Assembly: GCA_934446675.1 (NCBI GenBank)
Contig: CAKSEL010000008.1
Span: 61,893-125,892, forward strand
Length of the DNA: 64,000 nucleotides
Reading direction: 5' to 3'
DNA from: an uncultured Eubacteriales bacterium
GTDB lineage: Bacteria > Bacillota > Clostridia > Oscillospirales > CAG-382
The position numbers and the translations under genes are program-made. The notes under the pieces were generated by a model. It saw nothing but the letters and a program-made list of their open reading frames with translations. It did no database searches and was not told where the DNA came from. Below are positions 55,365-64,000 of the stretch, piece by piece (the first letter of the stretch is position 1; every line of letters begins with the position of its first letter).

Positions 55365-56765
55365 TTATATAGGCACGCAGGAAACATGATCCAGAAGGAA
55401 ATTAATTCCGACGTCGTTTGCAGGATTGCCGAAAACCGAAAACTTGTCGTAAAGTCCCGGCACATAATCCTTTGACACCGTGCGCGTACAGCTGTAACGG
55501 TGCCACTTCCCGTCGGTGGAAAACCTGAAACATTCGCTGCTGTGCGCAGACGGAGCTTTCTGCGGACTGTCGGCATAATAGAAATTCACGCCGATATTGT
55601 TGTCGGTATATTCTTTGCCGTTTACGTCCGGCAGACAGTACAGATCAAACGACACCTCGTACTTTCCTCCGGCACGGAATACCATATTTACGTTGAAAGT
55701 AGTCCAGACTTTATTCTTTTCGTGTGTTATCATGCCGAAAACCTTATTTCCCGGCGACAGCGGATCCTCATACGGCACTATGCCGCAGCTTCCGCCGTAT
55801 ACGTATCTCATAAGACTTTCGTCGGCTGCGCAAAGGTCTTTGAAACCCGAAAGCAATCCGGCATTATTGCCGTCACGGGACATGCCCGAAAGAAATTCGC
55901 TCGGAGTTACGCCCTTGAGCTTTTTGAACACGTTATTGAAAGTTCTTATCGTATCAAATCCGCACTCGAAAGCAGCGTCGGCAATTTTCACGTCCGACAT
56001 CGAAAGAAGCCGCAGCGCGTGGTCTATACGCAGCACATACAGATACTGCTTGAAATTCACTCCGATTATTGCCGGAAAAAGCTCTGATATATAGCACTTT
56101 GACAATCCGCACATCTGCGACAGCACCGAAAGCGACATTGACGAATCGGTAAAATTCGCGTTGAGATATTCGAGCACCGACTGGAATTTACTCATGGTCT
56201 TATTGTCCACATCGCCCGTATCGTAATTGCAGCGGTAATCAGGAAACAGATACTCATATTCCGCCATAAGCGTCGTACCCGTGTCCTCCGTCTTATGATA
56301 TGTTTTCACGAGCATAAGGCAGAGCTGGACGATATATGCGGTTTTGAGCGCTTCGGAAACCGGGCTTTCGTCGTAAATGCCGTTCATTATGCCGTCAAGT
56401 GCGTTTCCAACAGTTTTTTCAAGGTCTGCCGAACGTATATCCGAAAGCCTTGCTATAAAAGACGCGTTCGGTATGAGCTTTGCTATCTGAGAAATATATT
56501 TCGGTGAAAACCGTATACATTCAAGTACAGTCTGTTCGCATGAATCCGACATATATGCGTGATAATCGCAGCTCTTTAAAAGTGCAAAATCGCCTTTGTT
56601 CAAATCATACGAACGCTTTGCTATCGCAAGCCGCAAATGTCCTTCTTTGGCGTGAATTATCTCGAAATTTGTGTGCCAGTGCTGTTTCTGCGTTCTTTCA
56701 AAGCTTACGGGGAAGCAGGTTTCGGTTGCAAAACCGCACGTCTCCTCCGCTCTTTCTATTTTCAT
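55365..56765 (-). CDS. AraC-family regulator with a C-terminal carbohydrate-binding-like domain
   Basis: 466 aa, against about 260-300 for ordinary AraC regulators. Residues 1-185: cupin-like sensor (HWHTNFEIIHAKEGHLRLAI). Residues 191-292: two helix-turn-helix motifs (LSVLSQMCGLSKCYISELF; IADAAFECGFDTIRTFNNVF) ending GVTPSEFLSG. Residues about 322-466: a beta-sandwich of the CBM4/9 type, with the pattern WTTFNVNMVFRAGGKYEVSF, DGKWHRYSCT and a final NFLLDHV, like the C-terminal domains of the secreted GH99-like protein. No signal peptide, so the domain is cytoplasmic. The frame is continuous, no internal stop. Convergent to the phosphoesterase gene, a possible target. Confidence 0.82.
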   Translation of the reverse strand: MKIERAEETCGFATETCFPVSFERTQKQHWHTNFEIIHAKEGHLRLAIAKRSYDLNKGDFALLKSCDYHAYMSDSCEQTVLECIRFSPKYISQIAKLIPNASFIARLSDIRSADLEKTVGNALDGIMNGIYDESPVSEALKTAYIVQLCLMLVKTYHKTEDTGTTLMAEYEYLFPDYRCNYDTGDVDNKTMSKFQSVLEYLNANFTDSSMSLSVLSQMCGLSKCYISELFPAIIGVNFKQYLYVLRIDHALRLLSMSDVKIADAAFECGFDTIRTFNNVFKKLKGVTPSEFLSGMSRDGNNAGLLSGFKDLCAADESLMRYVYGGSCGIVPYEDPLSPGNKVFGMITHEKNKVWTTFNVNMVFRAGGKYEVSFDLYCLPDVNGKEYTDNNIGVNFYYADSPQKAPSAHSSECFRFSTDGKWHRYSCTRTVSKDYVPGLYDKFSVFGNPANDVGINFLLDHVSCVPI

Positions 56766-56842
56766 GCTTTCACCGCCTTTCGGACAAGATTATTTCAATA
56801 AAATTTTACCATAAAACCTCTTTATTTTCAAGCATATTCGGT

Positions 56843-57046
56843 CTATATCTTCAAAAGCGCAACGCAGACAATTCCGCAGATTGCAGACAGAATGTTATGC
56901 ATTTTCATCTTTTCGCCGAAAACAAATATTCCGCAGAGCATACAGCACATAAGCGTGCCTGCCGAAATCGCCGGAAACATTACCGCCGCATTTTCAAGTC
57001 CCGACAGCACTATTGTGAAATACCCCGACGCGGCATTGCGGCGCAA
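56843..57046 (-). pseudogene. C-terminal remnant of an EamA/DMT-type transporter
   Basis: About 60 residues (SGYFTIVLSGLENAAVMFPA onward to CVALLKI stop) resemble the last two helices of a drug/metabolite transporter; the rest (roughly 80%) is missing. The sequence similarity stops near 57025, where an AraC remnant starts on the other strand. Confidence 0.6.
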
Positions 57047-57245
57047 ATTTCAGAAATACTGCGGTATGTCTCCGAAGCAATACCTCTTAAAGCTCAGATT
57101 AAACAAGGCAACGGCGCTGCTTCTGCAAAACAAGTATACGGTAAAGGATATTGCGCGCCGCTGCGGATTCAGCGATGAAAAACACTTTTCCAAAACCGTA
57201 AAAAAGTCCTGCGGTATTACTCCGTCGGAGTTTGCGAGGGGATAA
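57030..57245 (+). pseudogene. C-terminal remnant of an AraC regulator
   Basis: Reads ALRRKFQKYCGMSPKQYLLK, TVKDIARRCGFSDEKHFSK and GITPSEFARG, the last helix-turn-helix of an AraC protein. The sensor and first helix are missing; upstream the frame runs into the antisense of the transporter remnant. Not a functional gene. Confidence 0.65.
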
Positions 57246-57265
57246 AGCATTGCTGCAAAGATAAA

Positions 57266-57292
57266 CCCGGCAGAAATCAAGGCTCTGCCGGG
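57266..57292. terminator. Hairpin between remnants and the next gene
   Basis: CCCGGCAGA/TCTGCCGGG, with T-rich sequence following on the minus strand. Could end the TIGR04076-type gene. Confidence 0.5.
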
Positions 57293-57352
57293 ATAAGAAT
57301 ATATAATAAATGTGTTCTGCCGTTTTTGAAAGTTCAGGCAGGTACGCTCAAC

Positions 57353-57649
57353 TCACGTTTTATCGCGGGTGATAGGGCTTGCTTTGAGATGAAATCTTAT
57401 ACTGCCGCAGGGACACGGGAAATCCATTTCATACTTTTGCGTAAAGCCCCTGTATGTAAAATCGCCGCCGCAGCGAATTACCTCGCACCATGTGAACAGT
57501 TCTGTCATTACACGCGGACACATACCGGCAGGACACTCATAAGAGAATACAAACTTATCGCCTTTTTCTATGCCAAGTCTGCAATCCGCGGCTTTTCCGT
57601 CAACTGCAGTCATCTCAAAACTCCAGTCCTCAAAAACCCATCTCTTCAC
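57353..57649 (-). CDS. TIGR04076 family protein
   Basis: 98 aa, GTG start about 7 bases after GGAGG. Pattern KGDKFVFSYECPAGMCPRVM with conserved Cys pairs and the C-terminal PCPCGSIRFHL fit the small TIGR04076 family, whose function is unknown. Six cysteines suggest a metal site. Upstream of the GH2 gene but oriented in the same direction after it. Confidence 0.7.
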   Translation of the reverse strand: MKRWVFEDWSFEMTAVDGKAADCRLGIEKGDKFVFSYECPAGMCPRVMTELFTWCEVIRCGGDFTYRGFTQKYEMDFPCPCGSIRFHLKASPITRDKT

Positions 57650-57731
57650 AACATAACCTCCTAGTAAATTTTAACACTTCGGCAACATTCATCTGCCTTC
57701 GTTTACAGATGTTTTCTCTATAATATGAGCA

Positions 57732-59936
57732 TTATTTATTATCACAGCCATTCAGCATTACAGTAACGACCCCGCTTTTAAGATTATCCGACTCGGCATA
57801 TACTTTAAGTTCTCCTGCGATAGTGCCCACCTGCACCGCAACTGTAATTCTGCCGGCTCTCATACGGCGGCTTGTAAGGTGCGGCGGATTATGGTCGGCA
57901 ATGTCAGAACCCGTGCCGGCAATCTTTCCCAATCCGTTTGTGCTGAATGAAACATACGGCGACGCCGTGGGTACTTCCCGTCCTTCGCTGTCGGTGCAGT
58001 AACAGCTTATAACTGCTATGTCTGTACCGTTTGCTTTCTCTACGGTGTTTTCAAGTTTTAAATTCAGTTTGACGGCTTTTCCCGTAGTCTCATGTGCAGA
58101 GCTGCAAACGACTCTTCCGCCGTTTATACCGTCAACCCTTATTGTTCCGGGACAATATTCCACGTCCCATTCGCCGTGACCGTACCTTTCAATCTTTTTT
58201 CTGCCGAGACTGCTGCCGTTTAAAAACAGCTCTGCCTCCTCACAGTTGGTGTACGTCCACACGGATATACGTTCTCCCTCCATGCCCTCAAAATTCCAGT
58301 GCGGCAAGAGGTGGATAAGCGGTTTGTCATCTATCCAGTGCGTCTGATTCTGGTAGAACGCGTCTTTTTTCTGCAAAAACAGATCTATTGCGCCGGACTG
58401 TGAGCAAAGTCTTGGCCAGAGCGTTTCACCTCTGTGCTCAAATGCTATCCACTGATACGCGCCCAATATCCATTCTCTTCCGGCTATAAACTTCCATGTG
58501 TTTTCCCTGCCGAGAAACCAGTTATTCGTGTCCTTATCGTATGCGCTCAGATACGCCTTTTCGGGGCAATCGGCTTTATACCAGCCTCTTGTCGTTCCGG
58601 TTGCGCAGCACTCTGACGCAAATATTCCCTTGTTCGGGTATTTTTCGTGTATGTATTCGTACTTGCCAAGGTTATAGTTTACGCCTATAACATCAAGTTC
58701 GTCATATACCGTTGCGATGTCAGGATCGTTTGAAACGGCGCTCATAACATAACGCGTGTTATCAAGTTTTCTAACAAAGGAAATAAGATTTTTGCAGATT
58801 CTTCTGCCCTCCTCCGTGAGGTGATGCGGTTCCTCGTTTCCGACCGACCAAAATAGCACGGACGGTCTGTTTCTGTCACGCTTTACAAGCATTTCGAGCT
58901 GTGCCTTTCCCTCGTCGGTTGACTCGAACCACCTTGTTTCGTCCATAACTATAAATCCGAGTTCGTCAAGCGTATCCATAACCGCCTCCGGGTGCGGATA
59001 GTGGCTGGTTCTGTAACCGTTTGCACCCATTTCCTTTATAAGCTGCACCTTATATCTGTGAATATTGTCGGGAACAGCCTTTCCGGTAATGCCGAAATCC
59101 TGATGCGCGCATACGCCCTTGATCTTTACGTGTTTTCCGTTTAAAAACAAGCCTTTTTCGGGATTTATTTCAAATGTTCTGAAACCGGTTCTCGTCACAT
59201 ACTTGTCGCAAACTTCGCCGTTTACCCTGATTACGGTTTCCGCATTATAAAGATACGGATTTTCCGTATCCCACAAATTCGGGTTTTCTATATCGGCAAA
59301 ATAAACCGCGGTTTTCTTTTCGCGCAGCGGTATGTCAATTACGGCATTTGATTTTAAAACAGCATTACCGTCTTTGTCATAGAAAACTGTTTGAGCCTCT
59401 GCCTCAACGTCCTCATAACGGTCATTTATTATTTCGGTTTCGATTTTTACATTCCAGAGCGTATCGCTCATCTTCCTGGGCGCAACGTAGACTCCCCACA
59501 GGTCAACCGCAACATCGGCGGTCTTGCAAAGCCATACGTGACGGTATATTCCGCCGCCCTCGTACCACCAGCCTTCGTGTTCGTCCGCCTGAACATAGAC
59601 GGCAAGCACATTTTCATCACCACCGAATTTAACCAGATCGCTTATATTTACCTCAAACGAATTGTAACCGCAGAAATTATGCTTTGCAAGGCAGCCGTTA
59701 ATATACACTGTTGCGTGCGTCGCGACGCCTTCAAAAAGCAGAGTTATACGCTTGCCTTTGTCGCTGTCGGAAAGTTTAAACTTTTTTCTGTACCACGCAT
59801 TGTCATACTTGAAATATCCGAGAGCGTTGTTCTCTGTTTCACACGGGTTATGACGTATAACATAGTCGTGCGGCAGGGTTACTCTCTCCCACTTTTCCGT
59901 ACAGACAATTTTTTTGGTGTCGAAATCGTTCGGCAC
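57732..59936 (-). CDS. Glycoside hydrolase family 2 (beta-galactosidase-like), 5' end uncertain
   Basis: 734 aa from a GTG at 59936 without a ribosome binding site. Sugar-binding domain (WERVTLPHDYVIRHNP...YRKKFKLSD, LLFEGVATHATVYING), Ig-like domain, and GH2 catalytic barrel with ANGYRTSHYPH, the acid/base Glu in LFWSVGNEEPHH and the nucleophile Glu in IFASECCATG. C-terminal Big-type domains (EAELFLNGSSLGRK). No signal peptide, so cytoplasmic. The frame is open upstream to about 60064 and a candidate ATG at 60073 is one base out of frame at a run of six T (60048-60053), so the true start may be there. Confidence 0.85.
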   Translation of the reverse strand: MPNDFDTKKIVCTEKWERVTLPHDYVIRHNPCETENNALGYFKYDNAWYRKKFKLSDSDKGKRITLLFEGVATHATVYINGCLAKHNFCGYNSFEVNISDLVKFGGDENVLAVYVQADEHEGWWYEGGGIYRHVWLCKTADVAVDLWGVYVAPRKMSDTLWNVKIETEIINDRYEDVEAEAQTVFYDKDGNAVLKSNAVIDIPLREKKTAVYFADIENPNLWDTENPYLYNAETVIRVNGEVCDKYVTRTGFRTFEINPEKGLFLNGKHVKIKGVCAHQDFGITGKAVPDNIHRYKVQLIKEMGANGYRTSHYPHPEAVMDTLDELGFIVMDETRWFESTDEGKAQLEMLVKRDRNRPSVLFWSVGNEEPHHLTEEGRRICKNLISFVRKLDNTRYVMSAVSNDPDIATVYDELDVIGVNYNLGKYEYIHEKYPNKGIFASECCATGTTRGWYKADCPEKAYLSAYDKDTNNWFLGRENTWKFIAGREWILGAYQWIAFEHRGETLWPRLCSQSGAIDLFLQKKDAFYQNQTHWIDDKPLIHLLPHWNFEGMEGERISVWTYTNCEEAELFLNGSSLGRKKIERYGHGEWDVEYCPGTIRVDGINGGRVVCSSAHETTGKAVKLNLKLENTVEKANGTDIAVISCYCTDSEGREVPTASPYVSFSTNGLGKIAGTGSDIADHNPPHLTSRRMRAGRITVAVQVGTIAGELKVYAESDNLKSGVVTVMLNGCDNK

Positions 59937-60073
59937 GGCAGTATAATGTATTGCGGCGGGACCCCATACTTTCCTCTCTGTTTTGGATTGAACATATACA
60001 GGTCCCTTATCCTTCGCCGCCCTTTTCTCAAATGCGGTTGCCGTTATAAAAAACTTTGCAATTTAAGGTTCAT
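59937..60073 (-). other. Open upstream extension of the GH2 frame
   Basis: The GH2 frame continues upstream (…VYVQSKTERKVWGPAAIHYT…) without stop but without ATG. An ATG at 60073 (MNLKLQSF) joins it only if one T is added to the T6 run. Supports a lost start or single-base error. Confidence 0.4.
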
Positions 60074-60311
60074 GGCATTGCCTGTCAGGATATGCCGGGA
60101 GTGATGTTCTCAATAAGCCATTGCAGTAAATGCATTATCGGAACCGGCTCTGAAATTTACGGATATAATACCATAAAAGCCGGAGGAAAGCAATACTTTT
60201 GAATATTTTTTGAAAATCTTTTTGCCGTACTTTCCTGCAATTTTACAGCATCGGGTAAATTTTTATTTTTGAGCAGGCAGAAAAGAATAATATAAGACTC
60301 AAATATAAAAA
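60074..60311. other. Intergenic region without recognised genes
   Basis: AT-rich, about 240 bases upstream of GH2. Nothing recognised. Confidence 0.4.
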
Positions 60312-60354
60312 AGCCGATATAAAGCCTGAAAAATCTTCAAACCCCATACCGGCT
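60312..60354 (-). terminator. Terminator of the stalk/SH3 protein gene
   Basis: AGCCGGTAT/ATATCGGCT (one wobble pair) followed by TTTTT on the minus strand. Confidence 0.7.
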
Positions 60355-60394
60355 AAAATTTTTATTTGATTTTTTGCTTTAACAATCCGTGAAA

Positions 60395-62587
60395 TCAGCC
60401 CATTATCTCATCGGGATCATCATATGCGGTTCTGGCAGGAATGACCCAGATCATCTTGGTACTGTTGTCCCACTCAACGCGGCAATCCAATGCGTCCGTT
60501 ATATCGCGGAGCTTGAAATAATTGTTTCCTTCAATATTAAAGCAGGTTGCCTTGATCGGCACGCCGTCAAGCGTTAAAAATACCGATGATGAAAGGGCTT
60601 TTCTCTGAACGCCGTCACCCGGTTTTAATTCGCCGCCAACCGATGTATAATCGTAAAAGCTCAGCATATCAATGGAATTTGTTGCAGCGTCATACTTGAC
60701 GTCAAAGGTTTTAATGGTTCCGTCAAGGATTTTTGCAATATCTCTGAGCTTAAAGTAGTTGTTGTCATCAATGTTGTATGCGACGGTGTTATATTTGAGT
60801 CCGTCCAGACAAACAGTCTGCGTTTTTGCAACGGAGTTTTTGCTGAATCCGTTTCCGGGATAGTAGGTAAATGTTTCATGTTCATCGTCCTCATGAACCA
60901 GATAGCGGATTTCGCCGTCGTAGAAAATAGTATATATTTTTCCTGTTATGATCCAGGGTTCTATATCGTCGGGATCTATTCCAGGAATATCCCTCATATC
61001 TGCGTCGCGGTCAAACGAAAATTCTTCAATACCGTATACGTTTACCCATTCTCTGTCGTGTATTTTATTGATGTCACCGTTGTTTGAAAGAATCCACTTG
61101 CTGTACTCTGACATCATTTTTTCATCAACGTTGATATATCCGTAACGGTATTTTTTCAGCTTTGCAATTCCCTCTGCAGAATATGTCAGCGCGCCCCATT
61201 CTCCCCAGGGCGTATCCACGGACAGAACGCCGATAGGTGCGCCGAGCTTTGCCGTGTCCGCAGCGGACAGGGTCTTGGTCAGATCTTCAAGATTGCCTGT
61301 CGGAATGTAACACTCCTTTGAGTTGAACCAGATCTTTGATTTTTTACCGTCATAGTTCAGCTCGATAACGTCGATTGCAGCGCCTTTTTTAACATAGCCT
61401 GCAACCGAAGAACCGTCAGAAATACTACAATCTGCGGCAGCTATTGCTTTATACTGAGTTGTCGGCTTTTCGGTATTTGCGAGCTGCATATTCACATACT
61501 TTGTCTCAACATAATAAATACCTTTTTTATAGTAGATCTTGTAATGACCGTTCTGCGGAGTAGCATCTACAATCTGAATCGACTGATTGAGTTTAATAAC
61601 GCCGGATTTTACATAATCTTTGTCATCGGGAGTGGTCTTAACCATCAAAAGACCTGTTGCCTTGCCCACCGCCTGAATCTGCGGAGGAGTTGACACCTGG
61701 TTGTTGATATCCAAAATATAACAATTTTTTCTCGGAAGAAAATATACGGCAGGTTTCCAGCTTGTGAAGGCAGTACCGTCTTTCTCGCCGCACTGTCTGA
61801 TTGAGCCGCGCGTTTCATCGACGCCGCCCTCGCTCCATATGGCAACCCATTTCTCGTTATAAGCAACAACTTCAAATTCATTCGTTGTTGTCGCATAAAA
61901 CGCTGTGTTGGCATTTGCTTCTGTTCTGCTTTTTTCGGCAAATATCGGATCATACCCTATTGCTTTAAGCTCGTCAAGTCTTCTGGAGTGATAGTTAATC
62001 GGCGGATTTCCGGGATAGAACGAGGCTTTTACCGAGCCGATTTTTCCCTCATCGCCTATATGCACGATAGCCATTCCCACAAGCGGCAATGACGCAGGGC
62101 GATCATGTCTTACCCATTCCGTCGGCACCTTTGCATAAAAGTTTCTTTCTTTACCCTCGGTCGTTTTACTTCCGCCGTAGATGTAATCGGAAAGAAATGT
62201 CATCTCTATTGCGTGCTGATACTTGTCGGGATCGGAAGACGCCCATTGCTTGTTTAAATCCTTTTCGGCAGTCTTGCCGGCATCAAGTATCGGGGTTGTT
62301 TCTCTTGCCGTTGTATAAGCAAGGATATATCCTACCGTGCCGTCGGAAAGCTGAATTTTATGGAATTTACGGTTATCCTCTCCGACTACATAAGCTTCCA
62401 AAACCGTCACTCTTGTACCTTTGCTGACCGTGCTTACAGCTCCGGAATAAGTGGCTTTTTTTGTGACGTTTACAGTGCCGCCGTATACAACATAGGCGGT
62501 ATCTCCCGCCTTTATCTCGGCTGCAAACGCAACAGTACAAAGCAGCATAAATGCGCAAAGCACTGCCATTATAATTTTCTTCAACAC
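60395..62587 (-). CDS. Secreted protein with SH3-like and copper amine oxidase-like (stalk) domains
   Basis: 730 aa with signal peptide (MLKKIIMAVLCAFMLLCTVA, cleavage after AFA). SH3-type modules: GDTAYVVYGGTVNVTKKATYSG...KGTRVTVLEAYVVG near the N-terminus and others near 300-420 (ATGLLMVKTTPDDKDYVKSG). C-terminal stalk domain with two copies of NYFKLRDIAKILD / NYFKLRDITDALD. The central part (about 110-290) is unrecognised. Probably cell-surface bound through the SH3-like parts. Monocistronic. Confidence 0.78.
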   Translation of the reverse strand: MLKKIIMAVLCAFMLLCTVAFAAEIKAGDTAYVVYGGTVNVTKKATYSGAVSTVSKGTRVTVLEAYVVGEDNRKFHKIQLSDGTVGYILAYTTARETTPILDAGKTAEKDLNKQWASSDPDKYQHAIEMTFLSDYIYGGSKTTEGKERNFYAKVPTEWVRHDRPASLPLVGMAIVHIGDEGKIGSVKASFYPGNPPINYHSRRLDELKAIGYDPIFAEKSRTEANANTAFYATTTNEFEVVAYNEKWVAIWSEGGVDETRGSIRQCGEKDGTAFTSWKPAVYFLPRKNCYILDINNQVSTPPQIQAVGKATGLLMVKTTPDDKDYVKSGVIKLNQSIQIVDATPQNGHYKIYYKKGIYYVETKYVNMQLANTEKPTTQYKAIAAADCSISDGSSVAGYVKKGAAIDVIELNYDGKKSKIWFNSKECYIPTGNLEDLTKTLSAADTAKLGAPIGVLSVDTPWGEWGALTYSAEGIAKLKKYRYGYINVDEKMMSEYSKWILSNNGDINKIHDREWVNVYGIEEFSFDRDADMRDIPGIDPDDIEPWIITGKIYTIFYDGEIRYLVHEDDEHETFTYYPGNGFSKNSVAKTQTVCLDGLKYNTVAYNIDDNNYFKLRDIAKILDGTIKTFDVKYDAATNSIDMLSFYDYTSVGGELKPGDGVQRKALSSSVFLTLDGVPIKATCFNIEGNNYFKLRDITDALDCRVEWDNSTKMIWVIPARTAYDDPDEIMG

Positions 62588-62865
62588 AACAATTCCCCCT
62601 TTATTTGCGTTGACCTATCAGTATTTACATATTATATCATAGTAATTATATACCACATCTGCATAATATGCAAGGGGATTGGAAAATTTATGCCGAAATC
62701 AGGGAAAAAATGTTATAAATATAATTATGTATTCTTTATTCACAGCGTTGAAAATTGGATATAACCGCCGGTTTGTCGGCAAACCGAAATTGAAACAAAA
62801 AATCGACAAGCACTGTTTGTACTTGCCAATTTTCGGACTTTCATGTTCATTATATGCTGTTTAAT
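62588..62865. other. AT-rich intergenic region
   Basis: About 280 bases holding the promoter side of the stalk/SH3 gene; no gene or repeat recognised. Small frames here lack start signals. Confidence 0.4.
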
Positions 62866-63682
62866 TCATCGTGCCTTATAAAAATATAATTTAGCCTTTC
62901 GTCTTTGGGGAATTACAAGCTCCAAACCCTTTTCGGCAAGTTCTTTTCCGCTTATTGCAAATTCTTCTGCCGCCCGACGCGCAATTATCTATAATTAAAT
63001 TCGCAAATTCATCAAGCAATGTATCCCAAAGTCTGTAAAGAGCGTTAATATATTTAATCTCTGTTATACCGTTTCTGTCCTGTGCGTCATTTTTACGCCA
63101 AAACGGCAACGGTGAAAAGTTAAAATCAATCCTTAAGCAGTCCAGCTTTAATTCAGATATATGCTCTTTTAACATATTGCGGCAATAATTCCACGTATTT
63201 TGTTCTCCCAAATTCAACAGTGCGTTGCTCTTATCTCCTTTAAAGGTCAGCAAATGCTCAGGGTGTTTCTTGAAAAATGCTGATGTTTGTGCAATTCGCT
63301 CCGGCTCAAACCAAAGCAGAAATTTTTTCCCCGCATTATGTACCGCGTCGGAAACATCTTTCAGATTATTTTTGTGTATGAACGGGCTTACCTCCCAGTC
63401 GCCCGTGTGCGATCCCCAGTCTCCTTCAAATTCATTTTTACTCGGCTTTGTGCCCGAACCGTACCAGCCGGCGTCTATCCATATATACTCGGCAGGCAAG
63501 CCGTTATTCTTAATACATTCGATCCTGTCAAGAACTCTATCCGTTTCTGTACCGCCCCATATCATATATGAAAACGGCACGTCCTCTGCTCTGCCCGGTT
63601 TTCCGATCAGCGAAAATTCTTCTTTAACCAAGCGGCGCCACGTATTATGCGAATCAGTCAGCCCATTGCTGTATGGCATCAA
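62866..63682 (-). pseudogene. GH36 alpha-galactosidase, truncated and internally deleted
   Basis: The piece 62891-63682 keeps the catalytic barrel of a GH36 enzyme: LMPYSNGLTDSHN-like start (here MMPYSNGLTDSHNTW), YIWIDAGWYGSG, WFEPERIA, the nucleophile Asp in LDCLRIDFNFSPLPFW and the acid/base region IIDNCASGGRR. The N-terminal 250-300 residues of the family are missing. After the SGGRRI motif the frame is wrong; in another frame 62866-62965 reads EFAISGKELAEKGLELVIPQ then RRKAKLYFYKAR and stop, a typical GH36 C-terminus. So at least one end deletion and one internal deletion have inactivated it. Confidence 0.75.
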
Positions 63683-64000
63683 AACGACTGAAGATGTCCT
63701 GAATTTTTCTCACGGCATAAGTTTAAAATTCAAAACTAAATCAGTTTGAGCACCATGTTCACCGCGAATGTGAAATCTATCTGAACCTTTCAGGTGATGT
63801 CTCATTTATGGTAGAAGATCGGATATATCCTGTTTCAGTAGGAAGCGTAATTATTACAAGACCTTACGAATATCACCACTGTATATATCATTCAAACGAA
63901 CGCCACCGCCATTACTGGGTTCTGTTTATTTCAGGTAATTGGTTATCCGACATAAATAAGAAAATACGGTTATATTGCCGTATTCCTTCACATCTCCTTG
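63666..64000 (+). pseudogene. AraC-type regulator, N-terminal part, frame-interrupted, cut by window edge
   Basis: One frame reads ...VLNFSHGISLKFKTKSV then stops at 63747-63749; removing one T from the run 63745-63747 continues as EHHVHRECEIYLNLSGDVSF and RIYPVSVGSVIITRPYEYHH, the His-rich cupin sensor of an AraC regulator. Start uncertain (TTG at 63666 possible). The DNA-binding part would lie beyond the window. Divergent from the broken GH36 gene. Confidence 0.6.

Overview
The window looks like a chromosomal segment of a strictly anaerobic Gram-positive bacterium of the class Clostridia, most like uncultured gut Oscillospirales. Supporting signs are the anaerobic class III ribonucleotide reductase (nrdD/nrdG), an AddB-type recombination nuclease, a ThiT/TPP-riboswitch unit, a SigH-like sigma factor, strong GGAGG ribosome binding sites, TTGACA/TATAAT promoters, and many secreted multidomain glycan-related proteins next to AraC-type regulators. 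The organism is inferred from gene content only.

Left part (1-15 kb): the N-terminus of a RecD2-like helicase; nrdD-nrdG with two tandem NrdR-box-like sites upstream; an M23 peptidase; a rhamnose operon (TIM-barrel isomerase/epimerase, rhaB, rhaA); a 2-hydroxyacid dehydrogenase; addB without a neighbouring addA; a secreted stalk-domain protein. Middle-left (15-36 kb): accessory glycan territory with a 1221-aa secreted metallophosphoesterase, a 1587-aa S-layer-anchored GH99-like protein, two AraC regulators, an OYE/SDR pair, RNase HI coupled to an unrecognised 583-aa protein, and a large secreted repeat protein whose signal peptide is one frame away from the body, followed by a 43-aa peptide gene. 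Centre (36-51 kb): housekeeping genes (zinc-ribbon protein, sigma factor, ThiT with riboswitch, tRNA-Thr, ilvA-ridA-DAHP synthase, MATE pump, ribokinase, glycerol-3-phosphate dehydrogenase-like protein, DeoR) and two tandem copies of a compact type I toxin-antitoxin module. Right part (51-64 kb): a second secreted phosphoesterase, also frame-interrupted just after its signal peptide, an AraC regulator fused to a carbohydrate-binding-like domain, gene remnants, GH2, a stalk/SH3 protein, a broken GH36 galactosidase and a frame-interrupted AraC gene at the edge.

The most unusual signals are: (1) a roughly 700-880-nt intergenic element present three times (9281-9985, 14655-15377, 44225-45102), each time directly after the stop codon of an unrelated gene and in the same orientation to it, with hairpins that vary in length or show compensatory changes between copies, and no transposase; (2) two tandem type I toxin modules whose long inverted arms co-vary between the copies; (3) an AraC regulator carrying the same kind of beta-sandwich domain as the secreted enzymes; (4) repeated single-base frame interruptions, two of them directly after signal peptides of proteins sharing one C-terminal module.
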